From Chitinophagaceae bacterium (GTDB lineage Bacteria; Bacteroidota; Bacteroidia; Chitinophagales; Chitinophagaceae), in NCBI GenBank assembly GCA_013205585.1, contig JABMML010000255.1, positions 1 through 7,093 of the forward strand: 7,093 bases of DNA, given 5' to 3'. The notes beneath the pieces were generated by a model. That model worked only from the letters and a program-made list of their open reading frames with translations. It ran no database searches and was not told the DNA's origin. This document shows, one piece after another, positions 1-6,096 of the stretch; the stretch's first letter is position 1, and each line of letters starts with the position of its first letter. The translations under genes were made by a program, and so were the position numbers.

Positions 1-137
1 GTTAAAGCTCCTGCTCCTGGGCCTACTTCAAGCAACCTCTCAATAGGTTGCGCCAGCAATACTGCCTGAATATCCTTACAAACTTGAGCGTCATTTAGAA
101 AATGCTGCCCCAATGATTTTTTTAGCGTGTATTGCAT
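1..137 (-). CDS. rsmA: 16S rRNA dimethyladenosine transferase RsmA (KsgA), N-terminal part
   Basis: Reading down from the ATG at 137-135 gives 45 complete codons before the window edge; this open frame runs off the edge. The peptide begins MQYTLKKSLGQHFLND and reaches LLEVGPGAGAL at about residues 35-45. KKSLGQHFL is the typical N-terminus of the KsgA/RsmA/Dim1 family. EVGPGAGAL is its SAM-binding motif I (GxGxG type). Family members use S-adenosylmethionine to dimethylate two adjacent adenosines near the 3' end of 16S rRNA during small-subunit maturation in the cytoplasm. The gene diverges from pdxA, with 44 bp between the two start codons. In Escherichia coli the two genes are neighbours but run in the same direction. 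The start is firm: the methionine lies five residues before the KKSLGQHF block, and a -7-like element ends 4 bp upstream. The catalytic NPPY-type motif and the C-terminal domain are outside the window. Confidence 0.93.
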   Translation of the reverse strand, partial: MQYTLKKSLGQHFLNDAQVCKDIQAVLLAQPIERLLEVGPGAGAL

Positions 138-141
138 GAGG

Positions 142-149
142 CAAAGTTA
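142..149 (-). promoter_or_regulatory. Predicted -7 promoter element for rsmA
   Basis: On the minus strand the bases read TAACTTTG, a full match to the Bacteroidota -7 consensus TAnnTTTG, and end 4 bp before the rsmA ATG. The transcript would start within about a base of the ATG, so the mRNA would be leaderless or nearly so. No TTG-type -33 element lies at the usual 17-23 bp; the nearest TTTG (182-179) is 29 bp away. The call rests on one short motif. Confidence 0.45.
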
Positions 150-161
150 GGTTTTTGTGCG

Positions 162-169
162 TACTTTTA
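162..169 (+). promoter_or_regulatory. Possible -7 promoter element for pdxA
   Basis: The bases TACTTTTA match the Bacteroidota -7 consensus TAnnTTTG except for the last position, and end 12 bp before the ATG at 182. Transcription would begin near 173, leaving a leader of about 9 nt. No TTG element is found at the expected distance upstream. If real, this promoter sits within 15 bp of the oppositely directed rsmA element, so the two polymerase footprints would overlap. Confidence 0.35.
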
Positions 170-181
170 CAGCCTAATCAA

Positions 182-1276
182 ATGGATATGAACCCAAACA
201 TCAGAAAACCAATTATAGGCTTTACCTGTGGCGATTTAAACGGTATTGGTATTGAATTAATCATTAAATCACTATCCGATAGTCGCCTCTTAGATTTTAT
301 TGTGCCTGTGGTTTTTGCTAATAATAAATCTATTAATTTCTATAGAAAGGGACTACCGGAATATGCCATCAATTTTGCAGCAGCTACCGACCTCTCTAAA
401 TTAAATACCAAGCAAGTAAACTTAGTAAACTGCTGGGAAGAAGAAGTAGCTATTACCCCTGGCGAAATGTCTGAAATTGGAGGAAAATATGCATTGATTT
501 CTTTAGAAGCTGCCGTAGCCGCTTTAAAAAACAAACAAATTGACGGACTAGTAACTGCCCCTATTCATAAAAAAAATATTCAATCTCCTAATTTTAATTT
601 TAGTGGGCATACGCCTTATTTGCAAGATGCGTTTGGCAATATTGAAAACTTGATGTTATTAGTTGCAGATAATTTAAGAATGGCCTTGGTTACTGAACAT
701 ATAACTATACAGGAAGTAGGCAAGCATATTACCAAGGATAAAATAAAACAAAAGCTAAGTATTTTAAATAGCAGTTTAAAAAAGGATTTTGGCATTGATG
801 CCCCTCGCATTGCTGTTTTAGCTTTAAACCCACATGCAGGTGATGAAGGTTTAATTGGAAAAGAAGAAATTGAAATTATCAAACCTGCTATTAAAGAAAG
901 CAAACAACAAATGTTGGTATACGGACCTTACTCTGCAGATGCGTTTTTTGCAAGAGGTGCACATGAAAAATTTGATGGTGTACTTGCTATGTACCATGAT
1001 CAAGGCCTTATACCCTTTAAATCATTGGCATTTGGCGAGGGTGTCAATTTTACCGCAGGACTTCCTATTGTTAGAACAAGTCCCGACCACGGCACTGCCT
1101 TTGATATTGCAGGAAAAAATAAAGCCGATGCAGGTTCTTTTACAGCAAGTATATTTGAATGTGCTAGAATTATACATGCAAGACAAGGCTATACAGATAT
1201 GCGTCTAAACCCACTTAAAAAAATAAGTGCTAAAATGTTTGCAGGCGCCGTTGATGAAAGATTATATGAAAATTAA
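182..1276 (+). CDS. pdxA: 4-hydroxythreonine-4-phosphate dehydrogenase PdxA
   Basis: PdxA oxidises 4-phosphohydroxy-L-threonine with NAD(P)+. The unstable product decarboxylates to 3-amino-2-oxopropyl phosphate, which PdxJ uses to make pyridoxine 5'-phosphate (the DXP-dependent vitamin B6 route, cytoplasmic). From the ATG at 182 the protein has 364 residues, slightly longer than the roughly 330 of E. coli PdxA. Visible family blocks are GDLNGIG (about 18-24), VTAPIHK (124-130), SGHTPYL (141-147), LNPHAGDEG (215-223), YHDQGLIPFK (271-280) and RTSPDHGTAFDIAG (298-311). His173, His218 and His272 have nearly the spacing of the three E. coli metal ligands (166, 211, 266), so the active site looks intact. 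The frame extends back to a TTG at 155, but that extension is not conserved-looking and overlaps the predicted promoter. The ATG at 188 is an alternative start. The gene appears monocistronic, diverging from rsmA and converging on the gene that ends at 1295. Confidence 0.96.
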   Translation: MDMNPNIRKPIIGFTCGDLNGIGIELIIKSLSDSRLLDFIVPVVFANNKSINFYRKGLPEYAINFAAATDLSKLNTKQVNLVNCWEEEVAITPGEMSEIGGKYALISLEAAVAALKNKQIDGLVTAPIHKKNIQSPNFNFSGHTPYLQDAFGNIENLMLLVADNLRMALVTEHITIQEVGKHITKDKIKQKLSILNSSLKKDFGIDAPRIAVLALNPHAGDEGLIGKEEIEIIKPAIKESKQQMLVYGPYSADAFFARGAHEKFDGVLAMYHDQGLIPFKSLAFGEGVNFTAGLPIVRTSPDHGTAFDIAGKNKADAGSFTASIFECARIIHARQGYTDMRLNPLKKISAKMFAGAVDERLYEN

Positions 1277-1283
1277 ACAACAA

Positions 1284-1299
1284 TTTAAATGCATTTAAA
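1284..1299. repeat. 16-bp perfect palindrome at the convergent gene junction
   Basis: TTTAAATGCATTTAAA is its own reverse complement. It fills most of the 18-bp gap between the pdxA stop (1274-1276) and the stop of the opposing gene (1295-1297). It could fold as an RNA hairpin on either strand, though with no room for a loop in its central bases, or be a binding site for a dimeric protein. In AT-rich DNA it could also arise by chance. Confidence 0.5.
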
Positions 1300-1318
1300 A
1301 AAGACATACTTTTTTTAA
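1295..1318. terminator. Possible weak bidirectional terminator hairpin
   Basis: TTAAAAAAG (1295-1303) pairs with CTTTTTTTAA (1309-1318) around a 5-nt loop, with one extra T as a bulge. The stem is nearly all A-T and so weak, but gives an A-tract before and a T-tract within the hairpin on both strands. Its place just after pdxA and over the last codons of the opposing gene suits a shared terminator. Its arm overlaps the 16-bp palindrome at 1284-1299, so the two folds compete. Confidence 0.35.
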
Positions 1319-1927
1319 TTGTACTAAGGATTGAAAACCCCAAGATGGCTCCACTGAATTTGGTTTAGTTTGAGCATTAAAACACAATTCTGCCTTTTGA
1401 ATCAATGGCCTTACTGACTTACATCCGCCACCAAATATATAAGGTATTTTTTGTTGGATATTGGCTTCCAAAACATAGGCCCTAGGATTATTTGGATTCA
1501 ACTTCTTAGCAAGGCTTAAGGATTTTTTAATTTTACCTTCATAGGTTAACCACCTCAATAGAGGATTCACTGACATCTTTGCAGTATAGGCCAAACTTTC
1601 TGCGCAATACACTTCGTCATTCGCCATAATGGATTTTGCCCTGCCCACCCATAATAAAGCATCATTGGCTAGCGCATCTTTATCGCCCATTTTCAAAAGA
1701 CACATGATGGATCTGGTCATTCCAGCATAATAAGGAATCAACCAATTGGTTTTATTAACAGCATAAAGCTGTTCAAATTGTACATATAATTCTTGATAGT
1801 CAATGTTTTTGTTTGCCTGATTGAATTGCATGACAGCTGTCTCCAAAGTTTTATTTGTACTTTTTGACTGCGCTTGCACCTTCAACAAGCAAATTGAAAA
1901 AAATAAAATAAATAAATAACTACGCAT
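1295..1927 (-). CDS. Exported helical-repeat (TPR-like) protein of unknown function
   Basis: This 210-residue protein begins with a signal peptide: MRSYLF, a hydrophobic run at about 5-15, then VQAQ (17-20), typical of Bacteroidota signal peptidase I sites. The mature part is helical and repeat-like. An alanine-rich segment resembling TPR helices lies at about 85-115, and KSLSLAKKLNPNNPRAYVLE (134-153) looks like a TPR unit. IFGGGCKSVRPLIQKAELCF (164-183) and EPSWGF (193-198) follow. I recall a similar 'NPR-Y ... FGGG ... PLL-KA ... WG' pattern in uncharacterised Bacteroidota proteins, from memory only. It is the last gene of a four-gene operon, with 2 bp after the LolA-fold gene, so it may act with the exported partner or the transporter. 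Five cysteines (76, 108, 169, 182, 208) are many for a small periplasmic protein. The last codons overlap a possible terminator. No enzymatic motif is visible and the function is unknown. Confidence 0.8.
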   Translation of the reverse strand: MRSYLFILFFSICLLKVQAQSKSTNKTLETAVMQFNQANKNIDYQELYVQFEQLYAVNKTNWLIPYYAGMTRSIMCLLKMGDKDALANDALLWVGRAKSIMANDEVYCAESLAYTAKMSVNPLLRWLTYEGKIKKSLSLAKKLNPNNPRAYVLEANIQQKIPYIFGGGCKSVRPLIQKAELCFNAQTKPNSVEPSWGFQSLVQLKKVCLF

Positions 1928-1929
1928 AG

Positions 1930-2640
1930 TTAAAAAATATTATTAGGTATGCCTTTATTAATCGTATACTTAGAATAAGTTATTTCAATGGTTCCTTTTT
2001 TATTTTTAAGCACCTTTTGCTTAGCCGTGGGGTCTTCGTCTCCAAATTCTAAAGTAATACCATTAGGCAATTTATAATCTTTGGTGTTAAAACTAAAAAT
2101 AATTTTACTAGCGAGTCCCTGTTTAGCATACTCGCCATATTGCATGGTTATTTCATAACTGCCGTTTTCCTTAGTGGTAGTAGCGGTTTTATACACAAGG
2201 GCCTCCACCGGGTCAATCCATAAAGTAGAAATTACCCAGTCTAAATTATCATCTGTTGGAATTAATTTAATCACAGTTAAGTTCTTGCCATTCAGTAGCT
2301 GGTTGCCGGCAGGAATGGTCGTATACTGCCTTGTATTTAATAAAGTATTTATAGTAAGCGATACCCCGCCCCTTGGTAATAAGGAAATGCCTCCTTCTTT
2401 TTTTACTTTTAATAAGTTAGGCTTTTTAAAATAAATTTTTACTTTTCCTAAAGAGGCTTTGATAAAAGAAACATCTGTTTTCATAACTCCTTCCGCCACA
2501 TAGTCATTTACCTGTGCTAGTTTTTGACTTACTTTTTCTATCAAGGGATCAGTTTGAGCCATAGAATGCATAGGCATACATACACTGCAAGCAAGTATTG
2601 TACAGAACAATAAAGTATTTTTAAAAAATTTTGGGTGCAT
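1930..2640 (-). CDS. LolA-fold exported protein (outer-membrane lipoprotein carrier-like)
   Basis: This 236-residue protein has an N-terminal export signal: basic start, hydrophobic stretch at about 8-22, then HSMAQ (25-29) as a likely signal peptidase I site. An ILAC tetrapeptide ending at Cys18 resembles a lipobox, though Leu at -2 is atypical, so the mature protein could be soluble or lipid-anchored. The mature region looks like LolA/outer-membrane lipoprotein-sorting proteins, a half-open beta-barrel that binds acyl chains. The signs are an early helix (DPLIEKVSQKLAQVNDYVAE, 31-50), alternating strands, GKVKIYFKKPNLLKV (65-79), STLWIDPVEALVYK (138-151) and a terminal beta-strand pair ending KGIPNNIF. 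The call rests on this pattern, not a catalytic motif. It lies 1 bp after the ABC permease gene and 2 bp before the helical-repeat gene. A periplasmic chaperone for a hydrophobic substrate of the transporter is plausible inference. It may not be the housekeeping LolA, so no symbol is given. Confidence 0.65.
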   Translation of the reverse strand: MHPKFFKNTLLFCTILACSVCMPMHSMAQTDPLIEKVSQKLAQVNDYVAEGVMKTDVSFIKASLGKVKIYFKKPNLLKVKKEGGISLLPRGGVSLTINTLLNTRQYTTIPAGNQLLNGKNLTVIKLIPTDDNLDWVISTLWIDPVEALVYKTATTTKENGSYEITMQYGEYAKQGLASKIIFSFNTKDYKLPNGITLEFGDEDPTAKQKVLKNKKGTIEITYSKYTINKGIPNNIF

Positions 2641-2641
2641 C

Positions 2642-3517
2642 TTAGCTAAGTATATCTTTTTTCTTAATAATAATAACAGAGGCGGTTACAAATAAAATAA
2701 TATGAAGGGTTAATACCATTATAGAGGTTTTAATTTTAGGAATATTTAAAATACTGCCTCTAATAGCTTCATTGTCTATATTCACTTTAATGTCAAAAAA
2801 TTCTTTCCAGTTATTCATATGGGTCGTAAATAAATAAGGCTTCACTATATTGAATAAAGGAATATTTAAAGTGCTTAAAATAGTAAAAAATACAATGGCA
2901 CTCATGGTACCTACAATGGGCCCAACAGAATTGCTAGATAAACTTGACATTAAAAAACCAAGGCTGGTAACGGTTAGCAAAGAAAAGCTAGCAAATACAA
3001 AAGCGCCTATATATCTCCATAAAACATCTGACTGCTCTATCAATACTACATAATTAGACTTCATTAAAAATAAATCATCGGTGCCGAATATCCACATACT
3101 TGCAAATAAAGCTAAGAAGGCCAGCCATATTAAAAGCAAAATAGTATACATACTAGCTGCAATAAACTTGGCAAGTACCCAATGGGTTCTGCTATAGGGC
3201 GTTGTAAATAATAAACGAAGCGTACCTAAATTAGCTTCACCAGAAATCATATCGGCAGCAATTAAGGCTACCAGCAAGGGCACATGCACTAATAACAATT
3301 GTAATAAAATATAACAAATTAAATAGCCATTCAATACTTTACCATCGACCGTTAAAGTATCTTTGATATCCTTCATTAGAAAACCTGCATACGTATCACC
3401 ATCAATTTTTAAACCAAATTGAATAATCACAATAAGTGCTGCGATGGCGCCAAAAGCAATATAGGTTCTAGGGCGTCTGAATATTTTATATAATTCTATT
3501 TGTATAAGCGACCACAT
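2642..3517 (-). CDS. ABC-2 type transporter permease
   Basis: This 291-residue inner-membrane protein has six predicted membrane segments at about 18-36, 64-89, 113-144, 168-190, 197-222 and 265-284. It starts MWSLIQIELYKIFRRPRTY, the short amphipathic and basic N-terminus typical of ABC-2 permeases. After segment 2 comes DMISGEANLGTLRLLFTTPYSR (89-110); the E-x-GTLR-LL-P-SR pattern is a hallmark of this family. A long extracytoplasmic loop (about 37-63) separates segments 1 and 2. The protein ends in a basic KKKDILS tail. It presumably dimerises, or pairs with another permease, and is driven by the ATPase encoded 2 bp upstream. ABC-2 systems mostly export drugs, polysaccharides, lipids or ions, or act in envelope processes; the substrate cannot be read from this sequence. 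The ATG at 3517-3515 lies just after the ATPase stop codon, suggesting coupled translation. Confidence 0.9.
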   Translation of the reverse strand: MWSLIQIELYKIFRRPRTYIAFGAIAALIVIIQFGLKIDGDTYAGFLMKDIKDTLTVDGKVLNGYLICYILLQLLLVHVPLLVALIAADMISGEANLGTLRLLFTTPYSRTHWVLAKFIAASMYTILLLIWLAFLALFASMWIFGTDDLFLMKSNYVVLIEQSDVLWRYIGAFVFASFSLLTVTSLGFLMSSLSSNSVGPIVGTMSAIVFFTILSTLNIPLFNIVKPYLFTTHMNNWKEFFDIKVNIDNEAIRGSILNIPKIKTSIMVLTLHIILFVTASVIIIKKKDILS

Positions 3518-3519
3518 AA

Positions 3520-4425
3520 CTAAGCGTTTGAAGTAATTTGTAAAAAATAATCTTCTAAAGAATTTTTGGTTTCAATACCCAAGACCGCAATCCCTGACTG
3601 AACAAGGCTTTCATTAAGCACAGGAATGGCAGTGGTGGGTAATTTTAAAAAAATACCTTCTTTTCTAGTCAGTAAGTATTGACTAAACCCACCTGCCACA
3701 ATAATTGCCAAGGCCTTTACATCATCCATTGTTTTTATTTGTACAATTCTTTTTTCAGGATCTAATAATTCTTTGGTTACCCCTTCTACCATTTTTTTAC
3801 CCTGATGTATAATTAATATTTGATTTGCTACTTGTTCTATTTCAGAAAGTAAATGAGAAGAAACAAAAATGGTCTTGCCCTCTTCTTTTGCTAAGTGTTG
3901 AATTAAGGCTCGAATATCAGCAATACCTTGTGGATCTAGTCCATTGGTAGGTTCGTCTAAAATAATTAAGCTTGGATTATGCACAAGTGCAATGGCAATA
4001 CCTAAGCGCTGCTTCATGCCTAATGAAAATGTTTGCACTTTATCTTGGGCACGATGCGATAAGCCCACTTGCGTTAATGTATCTATAATTCTACTCGCTT
4101 CAATTTTTTGCTTTCTCACTTTAGCAAATAACTGTAAATGTTCTGTAGCGCTTAAATAAGGGTATAAATCGGGCCTTTCGATAATGGCGCCGACCTGTTC
4201 TAATATAGAGGCTCTGTTTTTTTGTATGGACTTTCCAAATAGCTCAATACTTCCGCTACTGGGGTGTATCAAAGACAAAAGCATACGAATAGTGGTGCTT
4301 TTACCCGACCCATTCTGTCCCAAAAAGCCAAAGACCTGTCCTGCCTCTACTTCAAAGCTAAGATTGTCCACCGCTTTCAGTGCACCAAAATGCTTACTAA
4401 TATTTTCTACTTTAATAACTGCCAT
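3520..4425 (-). CDS. ABC transporter ATP-binding protein (BcrA/CcmA/Nat-type)
   Basis: From the ATG at 4425 this is a 301-residue nucleotide-binding subunit with all motifs: Walker A GQNGSGKST (36-44), signature SLGMKQR (134-140, the SxGMKQ variant common in the BcrA/NatA group), Walker B LIILDEP (153-159) with Asp157 and Glu158, D-loop GLDPQG (162-167) and switch His191 in SSHLLSE. The Q-loop reads GAIIERPDLYP (79-89), with Glu where Gln is usual; this also occurs in the bacitracin and lantibiotic immunity group. After the core (to about 220) a C-terminal domain of roughly 80 residues follows, typical for ATPases paired with ABC-2 permeases. The frame extends upstream to an ATG at 4455, but that adds a Cys/Phe-containing decapeptide encoded partly in the atp terminator. 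MAVIKVENISKHFG is the normal family start. It is the first gene of the four-gene operon and powers the permease encoded next. The substrate is unknown. Confidence 0.93.
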   Translation of the reverse strand: MAVIKVENISKHFGALKAVDNLSFEVEAGQVFGFLGQNGSGKSTTIRMLLSLIHPSSGSIELFGKSIQKNRASILEQVGAIIERPDLYPYLSATEHLQLFAKVRKQKIEASRIIDTLTQVGLSHRAQDKVQTFSLGMKQRLGIAIALVHNPSLIILDEPTNGLDPQGIADIRALIQHLAKEEGKTIFVSSHLLSEIEQVANQILIIHQGKKMVEGVTKELLDPEKRIVQIKTMDDVKALAIIVAGGFSQYLLTRKEGIFLKLPTTAIPVLNESLVQSGIAVLGIETKNSLEDYFLQITSNA

Positions 4426-4439
4426 ACAAAATTTATAAC

Positions 4440-4470
4440 ATAAAACCCCAAACATAGTTCGGGGTTTTAT
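4440..4470 (-). terminator. Rho-independent-type terminator of the atp operon
   Basis: ATAAAACCCC (4440-4449) and GGGGTTTTAT (4461-4470) form a perfect 10-bp stem. The 11-nt loop can itself add a 3-bp AAC/GTT helix. Read on the minus strand, the hairpin begins 22 nt after the atpA stop codon. The T-run lies in the 3' arm (GGGGTTTTAT), not after it. The stem is symmetrical, so it could work in both directions, but no plus-strand gene runs into it. Confidence 0.8.
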
Positions 4471-4475
4471 ATCAA
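4449..4475 (-). promoter_or_regulatory. Predicted promoter of the ABC transporter operon, inside the atp terminator
   Basis: On the minus strand TATGTTTG (4456-4449) matches the Bacteroidota -7 consensus TAnnTTTG fully. TTG (4475-4473) lies 16 bp upstream, one short of the usual 17-23 bp. Transcription would start near 4445, giving a leader of about 20 nt before the ATG at 4425. The -7 element occupies the terminator loop and the first base of its 3' arm. The only other source of transcription for this operon would be read-through from atpA. Confidence 0.45.
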
Positions 4476-4492
4476 TTTAATATTAAATAGTA

Positions 4493-6070
4493 TTATTTAT
4501 ATTGAGGGATAATGCTATTGGCTAATTCCACCATTTGCTTCAACCCATCTTCAGGTAAATTGCCTTTCTTAAATTCAGCAAGTACATTTGGTAATTTGTT
4601 AGTCATCTCTAATAAGAAATGTGCTTCAAATTCTTTTACCTTACGTACCGAAACTTCTTTCAATAAACCATTCGTACCTAAGTATATAATGGCTACTTGT
4701 TTTTCTACAGAGAATGGACTGTACTGCGCTTGCTTTAAAATTTCCACGTTTCTAGCACCTTTATCAATTACCGATTTAGTAGCTGCATCTAAGTCCCCAC
4801 CAAATTTTGAGAAGGCTTCCAACTCACGGTACAAGGCCTGGTCTAATTTCAAAGTACCAGATACTTTTTTCATGGATTTAATTTGTGCATTACCACCCAC
4901 ACGACTTACAGAAATACCTACGTTAATCGCTGGACGAATACCCGCGTTAAACAAGTTACCTTCTAAGAAGATTTGTCCGTCGGTAATAGAAATTACGTTG
5001 GTAGGAATGTATGCAGAAACGTCACCCGCCTGTGTTTCAATAATAGGTAAGGCTGTTAGAGACCCTCCCCCTTTTACTAAATGCTTAATTGAAGCTGGTA
5101 AATCGTTCATGTTTTTAGCTACTTCATCATTTGCAATAACTTTCGCAGCACGCTCTAATAAACGGCTATGCAAATAGAATACATCACCAGGATATGCTTC
5201 ACGTCCTGGAGGGCGACGTAATAATAAAGAAACCTCACGATAAGCCACCGCTTGTTTAGATAAATCGTCATACACAATTAATGCTGGACGACCTGTATCA
5301 CGGAAGAACTCTCCAATAGCTGCACCCGCAAATGGCGCATAGAATTGAAGTGGAGCAGGATCAGCTGCTGGCGCTGCAACAATAGTGGTATAAGCCATCG
5401 CACCGTTGTCTTCTAATGTTTTCATTACCCCTGCAATAGTAGATGCTTTTTGACCAATCGCTACATAGATACAATACACTGGTTTACCTGCATCAAAAAA
5501 TTCTTTTTGATTGATAATAGTATCCACACAAATAGCGGTCTTCCCTGTTTGACGATCACCAATGACTAACTCACGTTGTCCACGTCCAATAGGAATCATT
5601 GCATCGATTGCTTTGATACCAGTTTGTAATGGTTCTTTTACTGGCTCACGGAAAATTACCCCTGGCGCTTTACGCTCCAAAGGCATTTCATACAATTCAC
5701 CTTTAATAGGACCCTTACCATCGATAGGCTCCCCTAATGTATTAATAACACGACCCACCAAGCCTTCTCCTACTTTAATAGAAGCAATCTCTCCAGTTCT
5801 TTTTACTTTATTTCCTTCTTTAATACCTTTACTATCACCCATCAATACCACACCCACATTGTCTTCTTCAAGGTTAAGCGCAATGGCTTTAGTACCATTC
5901 TCAAATTCTACTAACTCACCACTTCTTACACCATTCAAACCGTATACACGGGCAATACCATCACCCACCTGTAGTACAGTTCCTACTTCTTCTAAATCTG
6001 CAGAAGCATTAAAGTTGCTTAATTGTTGTCTAAGAATCGCCGAAATTTCATCTGGTTTAATGTCCGCCAT
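4493..6070 (-). CDS. atpA: F1Fo ATP synthase subunit alpha
   Basis: AtpA alternates with the catalytic beta subunit in the alpha3beta3 head of F1 on the cytoplasmic side of the membrane. Its own nucleotide sites are non-catalytic. The 525-residue protein is complete. The N-terminal helix that contacts the delta subunit is at 1-25 and the beta-barrel domain at about 26-100. The P-loop GDRQTGKT is at 171-178, the Walker B region [10 protein letters not shown] at 264-273, and the family signature [10 protein letters not shown] at 380-389, followed by Arg390, which supplies the arginine finger to the beta site. Residues of about 312-334, including [20 protein letters not shown], form an insertion before [14 protein letters not shown] that I know from Bacteroidota alpha subunits and not from E. 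coli. The gene lies 26 bp after atpH without a Shine-Dalgarno sequence. A terminator follows, and atpG, often next in line, is absent here. Confidence 0.99.
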   Translation of the reverse strand: MADIKPDEISAILRQQLSNFNASADLEEVGTVLQVGDGIARVYGLNGVRSGELVEFENGTKAIALNLEEDNVGVVLMGDSKGIKEGNKVKRTGEIASIKVGEGLVGRVINTLGEPIDGKGPIKGELYEMPLERKAPGVIFREPVKEPLQTGIKAIDAMIPIGRGQRELVIGDRQTGKTAICVDTIINQKEFFDAGKPVYCIYVAIGQKASTIAGVMKTLEDNGAMAYTTIVAAPAADPAPLQFYAPFAGAAIGEFFRDTGRPALIVYDDLSKQAVAYREVSLLLRRPPGREAYPGDVFYLHSRLLERAAKVIANDEVAKNMNDLPASIKHLVKGGGSLTALPIIETQAGDVSAYIPTNVISITDGQIFLEGNLFNAGIRPAINVGISVSRVGGNAQIKSMKKVSGTLKLDQALYRELEAFSKFGGDLDAATKSVIDKGARNVEILKQAQYSPFSVEKQVAIIYLGTNGLLKEVSVRKVKEFEAHFLLEMTNKLPNVLAEFKKGNLPEDGLKQMVELANSIIPQYK

Positions 6071-6096
6071 AACAGTCTATTTTAATGTATGATTAT

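Noticed and set aside
155..181. N-terminal extension of pdxA from a TTG codon at 155
   Set aside because: The nine extra residues do not resemble the family N-terminus and overlap the predicted -7 element. ATG at 182 (or 188) sits at the right distance from the GDLNGIG motif.
2642..4425. The ABC pair as gliding-motility genes gldA/gldF
   Set aside because: No adjacent gldG-like gene follows the permease, the permease is longer than GldF as I know it, and the two downstream genes do not belong to the gld set.
4427..4434. AAATTTTG on the minus strand as the -7 element of the ABC operon
   Set aside because: It mismatches the first base of TAnnTTTG and would start transcription inside the ATG at 4425. 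TATGTTTG at 4456-4449 fits better.
4426..4455. N-terminal extension of the ABC ATPase from an ATG at 4455
   Set aside because: It begins in the terminator loop and runs through its 3' arm and the predicted leader. MAVIKVENISKHFG from 4425 is the normal family start.
4512..5177. A 221-codon open frame on the plus strand inside atpA
   Set aside because: It is antisense to a strongly conserved gene, matches no family I know, and looks Cys/Ser/Pro-rich as reverse-strand shadows do.
5562..6092. A 176-codon open frame on the plus strand opposite the 5' part of atpA
   Set aside because: It is antisense shadow coding, rich in Pro and Ser, with no recognisable domain or export signal.
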